NCBI GenBank assembly: GCA_958298945.1
Contig: OY282606.1
Coordinates: forward strand, 50,667,920-50,731,919
Direction: 5' to 3'
Origin: Atherix ibis
Taxonomy: Eukaryota; Arthropoda; Insecta; Diptera; Athericidae
DNA: 64,000 nucleotides
Shown: positions 10,758 to 22,785 of the stretch, piece by piece
How positions within the stretch are numbered: position 1 is the stretch's first letter
Layout of the letters: every line of letters begins with the position of its first letter
The notes under the pieces: generated by a model
What the model saw: only the letters and a program-made list of their open reading frames with translations
What the model was told of the DNA's origin: nothing
The model's database searches: none
Program-made: the position numbers and the translations under genes

Positions 10758-11899
10758 CGAGGTCTGTTCAAAAAGTATTACGAATTTTGAATTTCCGCGG
10801 GTTACGTATATTCGATTTTCGATTTTTTGTGGCGTTATGTTGGTACTCATGCCTTTCAATTATGCAGACAAGTTCGGCCATTTTGAATATTCTGTTAATT
10901 TTTGACAGCTGCTTTGCTTGCACGTGTTTTGGCTCGCCTTCGATTTTTGCTCAATTTCGATCAAAAATAGCATCGCATTAACATTGCTAAGGAGCTGTTG
11001 GACTCTGTCCGTGACTACCCAAATTTGCTCCAGAGAGTCATAACTGGTGATGAATCATGGGTTTATGGTTATGACGTGGAAACCAAAGCTCAATCATCCC
11101 AATGGAAGCTGCCACACGATCCAAGACCGAAAAAAGCGACAAGTTCGGTCGAATGTGGAGGTTTTGCTTACAGTTTTCTTCGATTGTACGGGCGGGGTGC
11201 ATCATGTGTTCTTGCCACAGGATAGAACGGTCTATAAGGAATATTACCTGCAATTTATACGCCAATTGCGCGAAGCAATCAGCCAGAAACGCCTGGATTT
11301 GTGGAAGAACAAAAATTGGCTTTTGCCATTTTTGGCCAAAACCAACACAATAATAATACCGCAGCCACTGTATTTCCCTGCCGCACGAGCCAAGGCTGAA
11401 AAAAGCGCGCCAAGTTCGGTCGAATGTGAAGGTTTTGTTTACAGTTCTCTTTGATTGCAGGGGCTTGGTGCAGCATGTGTTCTTACCACAGGCTAGAACG
11501 GTCAATAAGAAATATTACCTGCAATTTATGCGCAAGTTGCGCAAAGCAATCCGCCAGAAATGCCCGGATTTGTAGAAGAACAAAAATTGAACTTTTGGCC
11601 AAAAACAACACACAAATAATGCCGCAGCCACCGTATTTCCCAGATCTGGCTCCCTGTGACTTTTTCTTGTTCTCAAAACTGAAGAGCCCCATGAATATAA
11701 AGACAGCATCGAAGGAGGAGCTGAACCAGATCACAAAAAATGATTTTTTGAAGTGCTTCGAGGATTGGAAAAACCGTTGGCACAAGTGTATAATATCTGC
11801 TTAGGATTACTTTGAAGGAGACAAAATAGATATTCATGAATAAATAAATAATTTTTGAAAAAAAGCACTAAATTCGCGATCCTTTTTGAACAGACCTCG
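10758..11899 (+). mobile_element. Mariner family A, copy A2 (1142 bp, with internal tandem duplication)
   Basis: Terminal repeats CGAGGTCTGTTCAAAAAGTA at the left and the reverse complement at the right are bounded by TA at 10756-10757 and 11900-11901. The 5' UTR jumps directly from TTTTGCTCAATTTCGA to the middle of the transposase, so the whole DNA-binding half is missing. The same junction is found in A3 and a close variant in A5. The body contains a 269-bp tandem duplication: 11111-11379 is repeated from 11380 to about 11650. Confidence 0.93.
10945..11842 (+). pseudogene. Mariner transposase (family A) remnant, catalytic half, partly duplicated
   Basis: The match starts at FDQK-like residues and ELLDSV, followed by the intact first catalytic segment TGDESWVYGYDVETK around 11044. 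The frame then changes repeatedly. In the first duplicated unit the segment LPQDRTVYKEYYLQF, LWKNKNWLLPF and then PQPLYF is readable at 11200-11379. The second unit, from 11380, repeats KAEKSAPSS-type (frameshifted), YHRLERSIRNIT and PPYFPDLAPCDFFLF, and ends with FEDWKNRWHKC. In both units the HDNA segment carrying the second catalytic Asp is absent, and the first helix-turn-helix domains are deleted. It cannot encode active transposase. Confidence 0.88.
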
Positions 11900-11901
11900 T
11901 A

Positions 11902-13789
11902 TATGCTAATTTTTTCATTCACGATATGAAAAATCAAATTTAAAATTAACAAATAAATTACTTAATTTTTCAGCTAACATGTAATTTGTTAAAAATATCA
12001 GACGTTTTCTTGTTTTTTTTTTTATAATTTTATTGAAATTTCTCCTTATATAAATTAATCATTTTTTAAGAATTTTTTTTTCATACCTATCCAAAAATAT
12101 ATATTTTATATTTAATTTGTTTAAACAAAATTTTTTGTCCATTTATAATAAAACGAATTAAGTACAAAAAAAAAATTTTTTGTCGTAAAAATTAATAAAA
12201 TAAATATAAAAATGACTAAAGAAATATTTATCAGTAATTTTGACACTTTTAAATTTTATAAGCTATTAAAATGTCTACACATAGTAAAATATCATTAATT
12301 ATTAATTTTGGGAATTGTTAATTATTTTAGAGAGAGAGAGAGAGAAAAACGAAAATATGTCCTGAATTTTTTATACCAAAGTAACTGTTGTAAGTATTGT
12401 CTTATTAGCAAAAGAATTTTTTTCATATCATACAGATATAAAATAATACGCCCACTCTTTTCTTTATCTTTTTTCACATCAATTTAAATTGTAATCTTTA
12501 AGAATTTCTTAAATTATTTTTAGTTTTTAAAATTGAATAAAATTTTTTCAGATTTTTTTAAGTCACCAAAAATGCATGAGCGAATAAAAACGGCGGATTT
12601 GTTTTTACTTACAATTGAAAGAGACAGAGCTAATCCATAAATCTAGATGCCATAAAATACTCTCAACTCCAACCAGCAAAGAGTAACTCAATTAATTTCT
12701 GTCACCTGAACTATCAGTTAAATGTCTTTTTGAATTCACCTCTCATTTGGGATTTGTCGTTTCTTTTTCCTTCTATTCTCTCTCTTCCCTCTCGTTTTTT
12801 CATCAAGTTTGTTATTTTTATGAATAATTTTCCATCTCAGTCTAATCCTTGCACATTTGTTTTACGCTGCAATTTATTTTTTGTGTCTTTTTCCATCTTA
12901 CAGCTTATATACACATAAATGCTTTTGTGTACCCATAAATATCCCAGAAAAATATCTCAAGAGAAATGGAGTGACAAAAAATAAGTAGATGGAATTATTC
13001 TTTACGATTGAATATTTAAAAGACTTTACAATTGGTTAATAGCATCTCTTTACTCCTTCACTCTTACTATCTGTCTACATTGACCAAGCACTTTAAAAAA
13101 AAAAATGCATTCATTTTTCTTATATTCTATTTTGTTGTACTGTTTTTTCTTTTTCTTTATTAAAGCAATCAAAAAAAAATGGAAAGAATAATAAAGGAAG
13201 AGTGCAAAAAGGAATGACAAAAAAATGGCTACATAGTAAATTACATTTAAAATGCAAACTGCCATGCGCCTATTGGCATGCACTCGCATAAATCCCAACC
13301 ATTGACACTGCATATGTCCATCAATTATAGTACTTTGTCAAATGGAGGAGGGGAGCCTTTTTTTGCAAATTAATGTACGCATTTTAAATCGATGAGAGCA
13401 TTTTTTCTCTACTGATTATTTAGCTTTTCTTCTCTGTTTTTTTTTTTGAATTTGATCTTATCTCCTTTTCTTTCAAACAAAAAAATTTTGTCTTATTTAA
13501 TTTTTTTAAATTTTTAGTTTTTTTTTGTAATTTTGATTTTGAGAAGATGAATTTTTTTAAAAATAGGATTTTTATATTTTCTTGTATAGTTGAGAAGATC
13601 TTACTAAAAATTTTAGTTTATATTTCAAATTTACAAATAAAATTTGCAGAATTTTTTAAGCATGGTTATTGCAATAACTTAAATTGTACAAAAATAAGAT
13701 AGCACTCATCGGTTCAAAGAATGTTTAAGAATTTTCTATGTCATTATCTTTTTAAACACCTTTAAAAAGAAAAGGTGTATTTAGAAAAG
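11902..13789. other. AT-rich spacer with (AG)n run
   Basis: AT-rich non-coding DNA with long T and A tracts and an (AG)n microsatellite at 12329-12344. Short open stretches (12730-12918 plus, 13050-13313 minus) are low-complexity hydrophobic translations with no domain. Nothing else is recognised. Confidence 0.55.
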
Positions 13790-14700
13790 GTTATGGTCGA
13801 CAAAAATCCTGAGGAAAGGGAACATTTAGATCATGATGTAATACGTTGTTTCGAACATAAAAGGGAGTATTAAAAATTTTACGGAGGATCTTGGATTGTA
13901 AGGCCTAAACGCGATAGGAATTGGAACGTTTCGTTCAACCCCAAAGTTCAATTCCATAAGTCCAAATAGGTTTTTTAATTTTTTTTTTAAACTAGAAGTT
14001 TACTTTTTATTGTTATTTTCGAGTATTTGTCAAGTGGTTTAAGAAGTTGTAGGTAACGTTTTTAGTCTAGTATGTGGGTTCCATGTTAGTCACTTGTCCA
14101 AGTAAAGTCCCAAATAACGCACTTTATCATATTGTGGAAACGTGTTACTATAAACGTATAAAGGGATAGGTTTTCCTTGACAATATGTAAAAGTAATGTG
14201 AGCACTCTTCTATTCATTTACCTTCACTCTACATCTCTTAAATCAGGGTATAAATATTATATAAAATGGGACCAAGGATACTGCCTTCTGGGACTTCGGT
14301 TAGAATAGGATATATTTCCGAGGATTCTGAGTTAATTGTAACTTGAAAATGTCATTGGGAGAGATATGAATTTATTATAAGGAAGCATGTTGAAGGAAGA
14401 AAACCCTTGAGTTTCCAGAGGAGTCCAGGATACCACACACGATCAAAAGCTTGGGAGATATCTAAAAATACTCCTGGGTAATACTCTTTCCTCTCAAGAG
14501 AGAATGCAATATGATCAATAATGCGGTGGCATTGCTGGATAGTGGAGTTTTCAGATCGGAAGCCAAATTGGTGATCAGGAATAATTTTTTCATTAGAATA
14601 GGAGCTGTTATTATATCATAACCAGGAGCTTTTTTATCGGGAAGGCGCAAAATAGTAGATTTAATTTCCGAGCGTTTAAAATTTTTGGGAGGAACACTCA
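13790..14700 (-). mobile_element. Jockey-like LINE fragment J3, truncated at both ends
   Basis: A minus-strand fragment of the same LINE family as J1 and J2. It starts near 14700 with the segment before the RT (EIKSTILRLPDKKAPGYDIIT) and ends near 13790 within the C-terminal region (FYVRNNVLHHDLNVPFPQDF). Unlike J2 it lacks the last coding segment and the 3' tail. Target-primed insertion normally preserves the 3' end, so the left end must have been lost later by deletion or rearrangement. Boundaries are estimated to within some tens of bases. Confidence 0.82.
13795..14690 (-). pseudogene. Reverse transcriptase remnant of J3
   Basis: The N-terminal piece reads LRLPDKKAPGYDIITAPI before a deletion of the MIPKPNKP/SYRPIS fingers region. 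A frame change then gives KIIPDHQFGFRSENSTIQQC and VFLDISQAFDRVWYPGLLWKL (motif A, catalytic Asp intact) near 14440. Motif B is altered (TEVPEGSILGPILYN; the usual Gln is Glu and the first Gly is Glu). The sequence then jumps from NIYT to the VNE.KSAHITFTY region, so the YADD motif is lost. Further stops and shifts follow, then IWTYGIELWG-like and YVRNNVLHHDL. It is clearly dead. The same motif-C loss occurs in J2, but the deletion borders are different. Confidence 0.82.
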
Positions 14701-15154
14701 GACAAAAAGTTAACGTAAAAAATAATTATAATGGAACGCGATTTTTTTTAAAAGGGAAACATAACATATATTACGAACATTGTCATAATATATGTTGAGA
14801 TCACAATTAAAAAAAGTGGATTTTTTTTGGAGGGGATAAGAAGGCTTGGCGGAACCTCAAAGTTCATGTCCATGTAAGTTAATGAACATCTTAACATTAT
14901 AAGATACGCTAGATTTTGATCAAATCTAAAATAGTTAATTTCTCTTAATTATAAGTTTTCAGTTTTGAATGTGGGTTCCACTAGCATCGTCAGCATTATA
15001 TTTTCGTATGTTCTAGAATTGTAATGTTATTAAATGCAAAGAATGAATGTAATATAAACGATTTTCTACTTATTAATTTTTAAACTTCCACTCAGAAAAC
15101 CGCTTTTCAAGGATTAGATTGTTTGATGTACGTTTTTATGTATTCAATGAGATG
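14701..15154. other. Short AT-rich spacer with an 11-bp inverted repeat
   Basis: Non-coding. A perfect 11-bp inverted repeat (AACATATATTA at 14763-14773, reverse complement at 14786-14796, 12-nt loop) is present. Nothing else is recognised. Confidence 0.5.
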
Positions 15155-15156
15155 TA

Positions 15157-16032
15157 CGAGGTCAATTTAAAAAGTATCGCGCATTTTGAATTTCAGCGGG
15201 TTACGTATATTTGATTTTCGATTTTTTTGTGGCATTATGTTGGTACTCATGTCTCTCACGTATACCGACAAGTTCGGCCATTTTGAATGTTCAGTTAATT
15301 TTTGACAGCTGCTTTGCTTGCACGTGTTTTGGCTCGTCTTCGATTTCTGCTCAATTTCGACCAAAAGCAGCATCGCATTAACATTGCTAAGGAGCTGTTG
15401 GACTCTGTCTGCGACGACTCTAATTTGCGTCTCAATCATCCCAATGTAATCTGCCGCACGAGCCAAGTCTCAATCAGCCCAATGTAAGCTGCCGCATGAG
15501 CCAAGACCGAAAAAAGCGCGCCAAGTTCCGTCGAAGGTTTTGCTCACAGTTTTCTTCGATTGCAGGGGCGTGGTGTACCATAAGTTCTTGCCACAGGGTA
15601 GAACGGTCAATAAGGAATATTACCTGCAAGTTATGTGCAAGTTGCGTCAAGCAATCCTCCAGAAACGGATTTGTGAAAGAACAAAAATTGGCTTCTGCCA
15701 TTTTTGGTCAAAAACAGCACACTAATAATGCCGCAGCCACCGTATTCCCCAGATCTGCCCCCCTGTGACTTTTTCTTATTCCCAAACTGAAGAGCCCCAT
15801 GAAAGGATGACGGTACGCTACAATTGAGGAGACAAAGACGGCAAGGAAGGAGGAACTGAACAAGATCACAACAAATGATTTTTTGAAGTGCTTCGAGGAT
15901 TGGGAAAAACGTCGGCACAAGTGTATAATATATGGTGGGGATTATTTTGAAGGGGACAAAATAGATATTCATGAATAAATAAATAATTTTTGAGAAAACA
16001 CAAAATTCGCGATCCTTTTTGAACAGACTTCG
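15157..16032 (+). mobile_element. Mariner family A, copy A3 (876 bp deletion derivative)
   Basis: The left terminal repeat CGAGGTCAATTTAAAAAGTA (slightly diverged) and the right repeat are bounded by TA at 15155-15156 and 16033-16034. It is the shortest family A copy. It shares with A2 the fusion of the 5' UTR (TTTCTGCTCAATTTCGACC) to the middle of the transposase. It lacks in addition the TGDESW region, where the text jumps to a repeated AATCATCCCAATGTAA/AATCAGCCCAATGTAA stretch at about 15431-15487. Confidence 0.92.
15350..15978 (+). pseudogene. Mariner transposase remnant of A3, all DNA-binding and two catalytic Asp lost
   Basis: Readable parts are FDQKQHRINIAKELLDSV (15357 onward), then SQDRKKRAKF-like linker (frameshifted), FDCRGVVYHKFLPQGRTVNK at about 15557-15618, YYLQVMCKLRQAILQKR, and the C-terminal part with PYSPDLPPCDFFLF (third Asp) in a shifted frame near 15740-15780. 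Family-typical KKRRHKC and FEGDKIDIHE residues end the coding match at about 15978. The first Asp segment is deleted, and the second (HDNA) is missing through the same microdeletion as in A1 and A2. Several frameshifts are present. Confidence 0.85.
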
Positions 16033-16034
16033 TA

Positions 16035-19000
16035 CTATGAGGATATTATTGACTGCGAGAATGTCTGATGTTAAAATATTTTAAAAGTGGGTTATATCGA
16101 TTTATTGGAGATTTTCCATAACTATTATATATTGGAGATTTTCCATAAGTTTAATTTTGATTGAAACGACATCTTCCTGAGCAAACCAGTGTTTCCGAAA
16201 TAGTCAAGTGCATGTGTTATATATATGAACGTGGCTTTTTACTCCAAAGAGGATGCAATGCAATTGGCAAGACGATGAGAATTTATTGTTTAAAATTAAG
16301 AATACTGAACTTAGATCGCAGCAAAGATCTAACATAGGAGGGAAGAAATATGAGTTTTGATAGATTTCATAGGAGCAGCAATAAAAAAAATAAAAAATAT
16401 CGGTAATTGCATATAGTATGATAATAAATAGATTGTAATGCTTTAATTATTTTTAATTTAAGGTACCTTAGATATTTATTAAGAATTTTTCAAGGAGAGT
16501 TGAGCCATGGGTGCTTAATATGAGTGCTTTCCTTTGTCCTTTTTTTTTAAAAAGAAATTTAACTTAGACCATTGAAAAATAATGAATTTATTAAAATGTT
16601 AGTTCCATATTGTATGAAATATATATACTATGGTATTTTCTAAAGTAAAAAAAAAACACCTAAATGAATTATGCATATTTGGTATAAATTGATGAAAGTT
16701 ATGTAAAAACCTATAGAAATAATATTTTCAAAAGAATTTTGGATAAAAAAAGAGAAAAGCCCAGAGACAGTCTTTGTTTGTCTCCCTAGCAGAAAAGCAA
16801 AAAAAAAACATGTATTATTCAACAAAAAACTAGGTATTAGTTTAAAAGAGACAATATACAGAAAAATCATTAATAAAAATATGATTAATGGCAAAACATA
16901 GTAGAGATTAAAATATTTGCGCAAAATGAAGAAATTTATTTATCATTTTTTCTTAGTATAGAAAAATACAGCTTTTTTTATAAGTTTGCAATAAGAAATT
17001 TTTTCACTAAAAAGTATTAAAAAAGTTTTTAAGGAAAAAATAGACAGTACTGCAAAATCAAAGAAATAAAATTTCAAGCGTATTCAAGAATTTATCTCTT
17101 TTTGACTTTATTTCTATTCTTTATGTATTCTACACAAGGTAATAAATCTTAAAACTGTTACTTTTATACGAAAATAAATTATTTATTTCAAGAAAAATGT
17201 TGCCGTATATAAAAGTAAAAATTCCAAAAGAAATATTATAGAAAATCGGGGGAAAAAAAAACAATTTAAAAATGATCCTAGAATTTATTAATAAAAAATG
17301 AAATTCTTTTTTTCAGTTAAACATTAATATCCCTTGTCTATTTGTCTTCTTCAAAAACATACTTTTAAAAAGTTGAGATGTTTGGTTTTCAAAAATAACC
17401 AATAACGAAAAACAAAATAAAATAATTCCAACAAAGAGAAATGCGCATTTCAAGTATAAAAACTCTGAAAAGTTTCAAAAACATGAAAAAGAAATTTTGA
17501 TTTATTGGAGAAAGTTAGTTGTAATAATATTCCAAAAAAAAGTTTCCAAATTGATTGGTATTTTATAATCAAAAAAGTTGGCAAAGGAAATTCTATATTT
17601 TATAATAAAAAATTTCCAAAAAATAATTTGCCAAATAATTACAATTGCAAAATCTCAATTAAAGTTCAAATTATTGATTTTGCAAATTTTGAATTCGATT
17701 GAGTTGCAAAAATCTTCTTTTAACAGTTATTTGTTGTCTTAATTTTTTTTTCGAACTTGAAAAACTCCTTCGAACAGAATTTTTATTTTGAAAAAAATTT
17801 CAAATTCTGAACAGATAATAAACGAAAGCTAATTTGGAACTTTGAGAAAGTAGAATAGAAATTTAACTAAACTCAGCTAGTGACCCTAACAATAAAATCA
17901 GTAAAATTTAGATGATTTAGAAGAAGGAAAACATTACATTCGCCTAATATCATTAAAATTAATTTGGGGCCATTTGCAGATAAAAACATCAAAGTTTCTA
18001 AGCGATTATTACAATATATAGAGAAATTTTAAATGTCCCGCTCCGATTATCTTCTTTTCTATTTGTCTGTCACCGTTTTGTTAATATAAAATGTGAAAGG
18101 CAAAAAAGAAACCATTCTTCCTACTTTGGCAAACTTCATCTTTCGAGCTTATAAAATGCAAATTAGATACTGTTTCCAGCTTTACTCTACTATGGGGACA
18201 AGGGCAAAGAATAATCGTCAATTCTGTTCTGGGTCGTATTTCTTCGCATCATGAATCATTATGCAAATACGACTCAAAAAACAAGGTAGAAAAAAAATTT
18301 CTTGTCAAAATGAGATCAGTTGTTTAGTTGTATTGGGCACGTATTTTATAACTAAACGGCAAATTTGATACGTATTTCTTACACGAATTTATTAAGAAAA
18401 AAAACACATACACACTAACAGTAAAAAGACAAATCATAAAAAAATGAAAAAAAAAATGAAGAAAGCAAGAAAAAATTTTGTACGTGCCCATTTAAAATGG
18501 AAGATAATTGGGTCATCACATTTTCATGGATCACCTTTTTTTCTGTGTTTTTATGACGCGTTTATTACTGAACCATTTTAAAACGTGTTCAGAATCATCA
18601 GCTGATTACTGATAAGAAACTAAAAAAAAAAAACAATATATTGTCTGTTGAAATGATAAACAGCTGATTGGCTGAGAAGATTCAATGACTGATGGTAAGG
18701 CTGTCAATAGAAGTGAAATATATGTGAAAAAGAGACGATAAGACATCATAATCATGATTTATATGGTAATGAAAGCAAGAGAAAGATAGTAAAATAGTAA
18801 ATTAAAAAAAAAAAAAACTAAATAGAAAAGCAGCGAAAACAAGAGAGACTTATTTCCTTCCCAAACTCATATTAGTGCTATTTTCAAGATCACTTGTCGA
18901 TTCCAAAAGATGTCAACTATTCATTTTTATTTTATTCATTTTTTATTTTAATGTATGTTTTTTTACGAATTAACAATTAGAATATAGAAGGTTCTCTCCA

Positions 19001-19440
19001 ATTTGTCCCTCTCTTTTTTTTATGGTTAAGTCCCTCAGACTTACGCTAACTTTCTAATAAATTCCTAAATATTTTATGTATTTTCAATAATTTTTCATTA
19101 TTATCTATCTTATCTATTGTAATTGATTTCCCTTTATCCACTACCCTCTCTAGATCAATTAAATTAATTATTCGTAACTGGCTAAGTTCCCATAACAGCT
19201 TAGTGATCAGCAAACTAACCACAAACGCAGAGCCACTAAAAACATTTCTCTCTATAATTTAGGGCTGATGAAATTGGCTCCTCCCACATGATTTTTGGTC
19301 TATTTCAACCATGATGGATTTTTGGCCATTTTTATAAATCCGTCTAGATGCCATTTAGTTTCTCTCTTCTCTTTATTTTCTTACTATTTTCTCTGTTTCT
19401 TTTTTGCTATATTTTAATAGATTAGTAGTGTAGAGAGATA
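16035..19440. other. AT-rich spacer with short direct repeat
   Basis: A 19-bp direct repeat (TATTGGAGATTTTCCATAA at 16103-16121 and 16130-16148) is separated by 8 bp. The rest is AT-rich with poly-A and poly-T runs. Open stretches at 16640-16924 (minus) and 17505-17702 (plus) are low-complexity translations. No gene is recognised. Confidence 0.55.
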
Positions 19441-20495
19441 AACATGTATTTGACATAAATCTAGTTTCTTTTTCATTCTTACATGATTTTCTGTATATTC
19501 TTCTCCATTTATTCTCTGGATTCATTAAAAGTGAGCGATCTTTGCTTAAATTTTGTATTATTTTTTGGCCAATGATGTTAGAAGAGATATTTTTAATTAT
19601 AATTTTAAATTTTAAATTTTAGATTTTCGAATTTTGCTAAAAATTTTATTTCTGATTAATACAATATTTTTCTGATTAATATATTTTCAAAGAAATTTTC
19701 CACATATGCTTAACATAAATCTAGCTTCTCTTTCATTCTTACATGATTTTCTGTATATTCTTCTTCATTTATTCTCTACACTGATTAAAAGTGAGCGATT
19801 TTTGCTTAAATTTTGAATTATTTTTTTGGCAAATGATATTAGAAAGGATATTTTTAAATTTTAATTTTAAATTTTAAATTTTAGATTTTCGAATTTTGCT
19901 AAAAATTTTATTTCTGAATAATACAATATTTTTCTGATTAATATATTTTTAATGAAATTTTCCACATGTGCTTAACATAAATCTAGTTTCTCTTTCATTC
20001 TTACATGATTTTCTGTATATTCTTCTTCATTTATTCTCTACACTGATTAAAAGTGAGCGATTTTTGCTTAAATTTTGAATTATTTTTTTGGCAAATGATA
20101 TTAGAAAGGATATTTTTAAATTTTAACTTTAATTTTAAATTTTAAATTTTAGATTTTTGAATTTTGATAAAAATTTTATTTCTGAATAATACAATATTTT
20201 TCTGATTAATATATTTTTAAAGAAATTTTCCGCATGGGTTTGACATAAATCTAGTTTCTCTTTCATTCTTACATGATTTTCTGTATATTCTTCTTCATTT
20301 ATTCTCTGCACCCATTAAAAGTGAGCGATCTTTGCTTGAATTTTGTATTATTTTTTTGGCAAATGATATTAGAAGGGGTATTTTTAAATTTTAATTTTAA
20401 ATTGAAAATTTTTGATTTTAGAATTTTGCTAAAAATTTTATTTCTGAATAATACAATATTTTTCTGAAAAATATATTTTTAAAGAGAAATTTTCT
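19441..20495 (+). repeat. Tandem repeat, four copies of a ~260-268 bp unit
   Basis: Four head-to-tail copies of an AT-rich unit. Each carries the landmark ATAAATCTAG, at 19455, 19715, 19977 and 20245, which gives periods of 260, 262 and 268 bp. Within each unit the order is ATAAATCTAG, TCATTCTTACATGATTTTCT, AAAAGTGAGCGAT, an (ATTTTAA)n-like stretch, and TTTCTGATTAATA or a variant. The copies differ by point changes and small indels in the ATTTTAAATTTTAAA stretch. The fourth copy fades out at about 20495. No open frame of note is conserved across copies. It resembles a short satellite or minisatellite array. Confidence 0.93.
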
Positions 20496-22111
20496 ACCAT
20501 TCACACACAGTTTATATTAAGAAAATGAAATAAAATTAAAAACAATTATTTTTAATTTTAAAATTATTTAAATAAGAAATCTTTTGAATCAATTAACGAA
20601 TACAATTATGTAATATGAAAATTTTCTATGAACTAAAACAAAATTTCTTAAAATTCTAAAAATTCTTTACCCTGATAAATGTTAACTAAAATTTAACCTC
20701 AAAATTATCATAATTTCGATAAAAATTAACAAAATTTTATTTAAAAATAATGACGTATTTATTGTTAAAGTTATAGAGATTATAACGATTTGGAATGATT
20801 TAAGTACATTTGGAAAATTGTACACTAAAATTCTTCTACTCAAGGGTTATGATACAGTGATCATTTGGGGGTGGGGATATAGTTGCAGATGGATAGATGG
20901 ATGTTTAGTGGATATAAAATATTATTTACTTCAATGGAACAAATTTCAAATCAAGAATATTTTCATTATTTGTATTGTATATGTGCTATAATAGAATTCT
21001 GATTTTGGTTATGTGTGAATAATAGTACAACTATGGTTATAAATACGTACAAGCTTAAAGAGGAGTGTGTATGGGATATAACATCTTGAGGAACTTAGCC
21101 ACAAAAGATATTTCGACCATGTGACGCATTCGCTTGGGACCCGACCATTTTGCAATTAATTTAATTCTCAAAATGCGACAAAAGTAATTAATCTTAGAAA
21201 CAAGAACAGAACAACGATAAATTCTCTCTGTAGTCAATGACTTGACTTTTCTCTTTGCAACCCCCGAGCTAAGCTGTATAGTATCTATTGCCAAAAGGTT
21301 TTTGTGTAAATCTATCTGGCCCTGTTTGGATCTGGTCTTAGATTATAGTGTTTTTTACTATCCAATGTGCTCTAACTTTTTATAGTAAAATAACTATAAA
21401 ATAAAAATTTTGATATAAAAAAAAATGGAAATATTTTTACTTTTACGCGTAGAATATTTGAAAAGTGGAAATATTCTAAAAATCACAACCTCCGGAATAC
21501 TTTAATTTCTATCAGCGTTCATTTAGAATTTAATCTATATTATTAAAGAATTTCAAATATCTCACTACCCTTCTTTTCAATTATTTTATTCACAATAATC
21601 GATTACAATTAATATTATCAATTATAATCAATTTTTATAGAAATTACTACTAATTCAAGAGTATTTTTATAATGACCTTTACAAGTTTAATAACTTATGT
21701 GGCCCAATAACTTACCCAAGTTTTAATTCAATAACATAATCTACTCTAAAAATACTTTTATTTAAATATTTCACAAAATGTACATTGATCCATAAAAGTA
21801 CCATTTTAAAAGTAACTTAAAATGGAAATTTTTTTTTCTAAACAAAAGAAAAATAAAAAAATTCGTTGAAAGGTCACCTGTGCTGATTCCAAGTAATCCT
21901 TGTGGAATCAGTTCTAAAAATAAGAAAATTTCTTTAAGCAAAAAATCTTCACTACGGAAAAAATACCAACCGTATCTATTCTTTAAAAAAAAGACCCAAT
22001 TCACTTGTAGTCGGTAAAACTAGTAAATATGCACTTGTAAAAATGTCCTTGACGCCGTATTACATTTGCTTTCTTTCACATCCTCTCTGAATTTCCCTTC
22101 GTTCAATTTTA

Positions 22112-22143
<32 letters not shown>

Positions 22144-22783
22144 GTTATTAGTTTTAACTATTAGAACAGTTGTACGTGATGCAATTTACAATTTTCTGAA
22201 TAGACTATTACAGGTAAAAACCTACAGCAATAAAAGAAAGCCGTATTAATGTTTGTAGGCATTTTTAAATTTATAAAAATTTTCAACTGAACTTCATTTT
22301 CATGGCTTAATGTTTTATGATTTATGATTTCATTGTTGTTTGTCAGTGGTGGTTGTGTGTTAGGCTAGAGAGAATGGCACTTTTTGAATTCAAGGATATT
22401 TTGTTAGTTTTTTTTTCCTCTTCTATAAATTTTTGACCTCGAATAGAGTAAAACTTATGAAGGGAACTGAACATTATTCTACCGATTTGAAAATGCTTTT
22501 AACTGATTATAAAAATAGAATTTTTGTTGTATTTAACAAGAGTTTTTTTTATAGTTTTACTTTTTTTCAATTATTTTTCTTATTAATTAAACTTTGAATA
22601 TTAATTCAAAACGTATTAATATTAAAAGATTTTAGTGTTTAGGTTTTTCACCCTACAATCCTTCTTACCAAGCCTTGGTCTATCCGCGCTCTGTTCAGTC
22701 TATTATAGGTTCGACTTATACCATCTACCATAGCCCTGGGACATTAGCTGTTAAATTAGAAGAAACTTATCAGTCGAGTCATG
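20496..22783. other. AT-rich spacer with unassigned open stretch
   Basis: Non-coding AT-rich DNA. A less AT-rich patch at 21050-21330 contains a minus-strand open stretch of 79 codons (21055-21294) with basic, protein-like composition (SLTTERIYRCSVLVSKINY, then KWSGPKRMRHMVEI) that I cannot assign to a family. It could be a decayed element or exon. An (ATT)n microsatellite lies at 22115-22150. A somewhat G+C-richer stretch at about 22660-22780 immediately precedes mariner B1. Confidence 0.5.
22115..22150. repeat. (ATT)n microsatellite
   Basis: About ten consecutive TTA/ATT units with one G interruption near the right end. Confidence 0.95.
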
Positions 22784-22785
22784 TA

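Noticed and set aside
11038..11505. Long minus-strand open frame across mariner A2
   Set aside because: It is the antisense of the transposase remnant; the plus-strand motifs and terminal repeats explain it.
21055..21294. 79-codon minus-strand open stretch with basic residues as a host gene
   Set aside because: No recognisable domain, no supporting splice or neighbour evidence; mentioned only in the spacer description.
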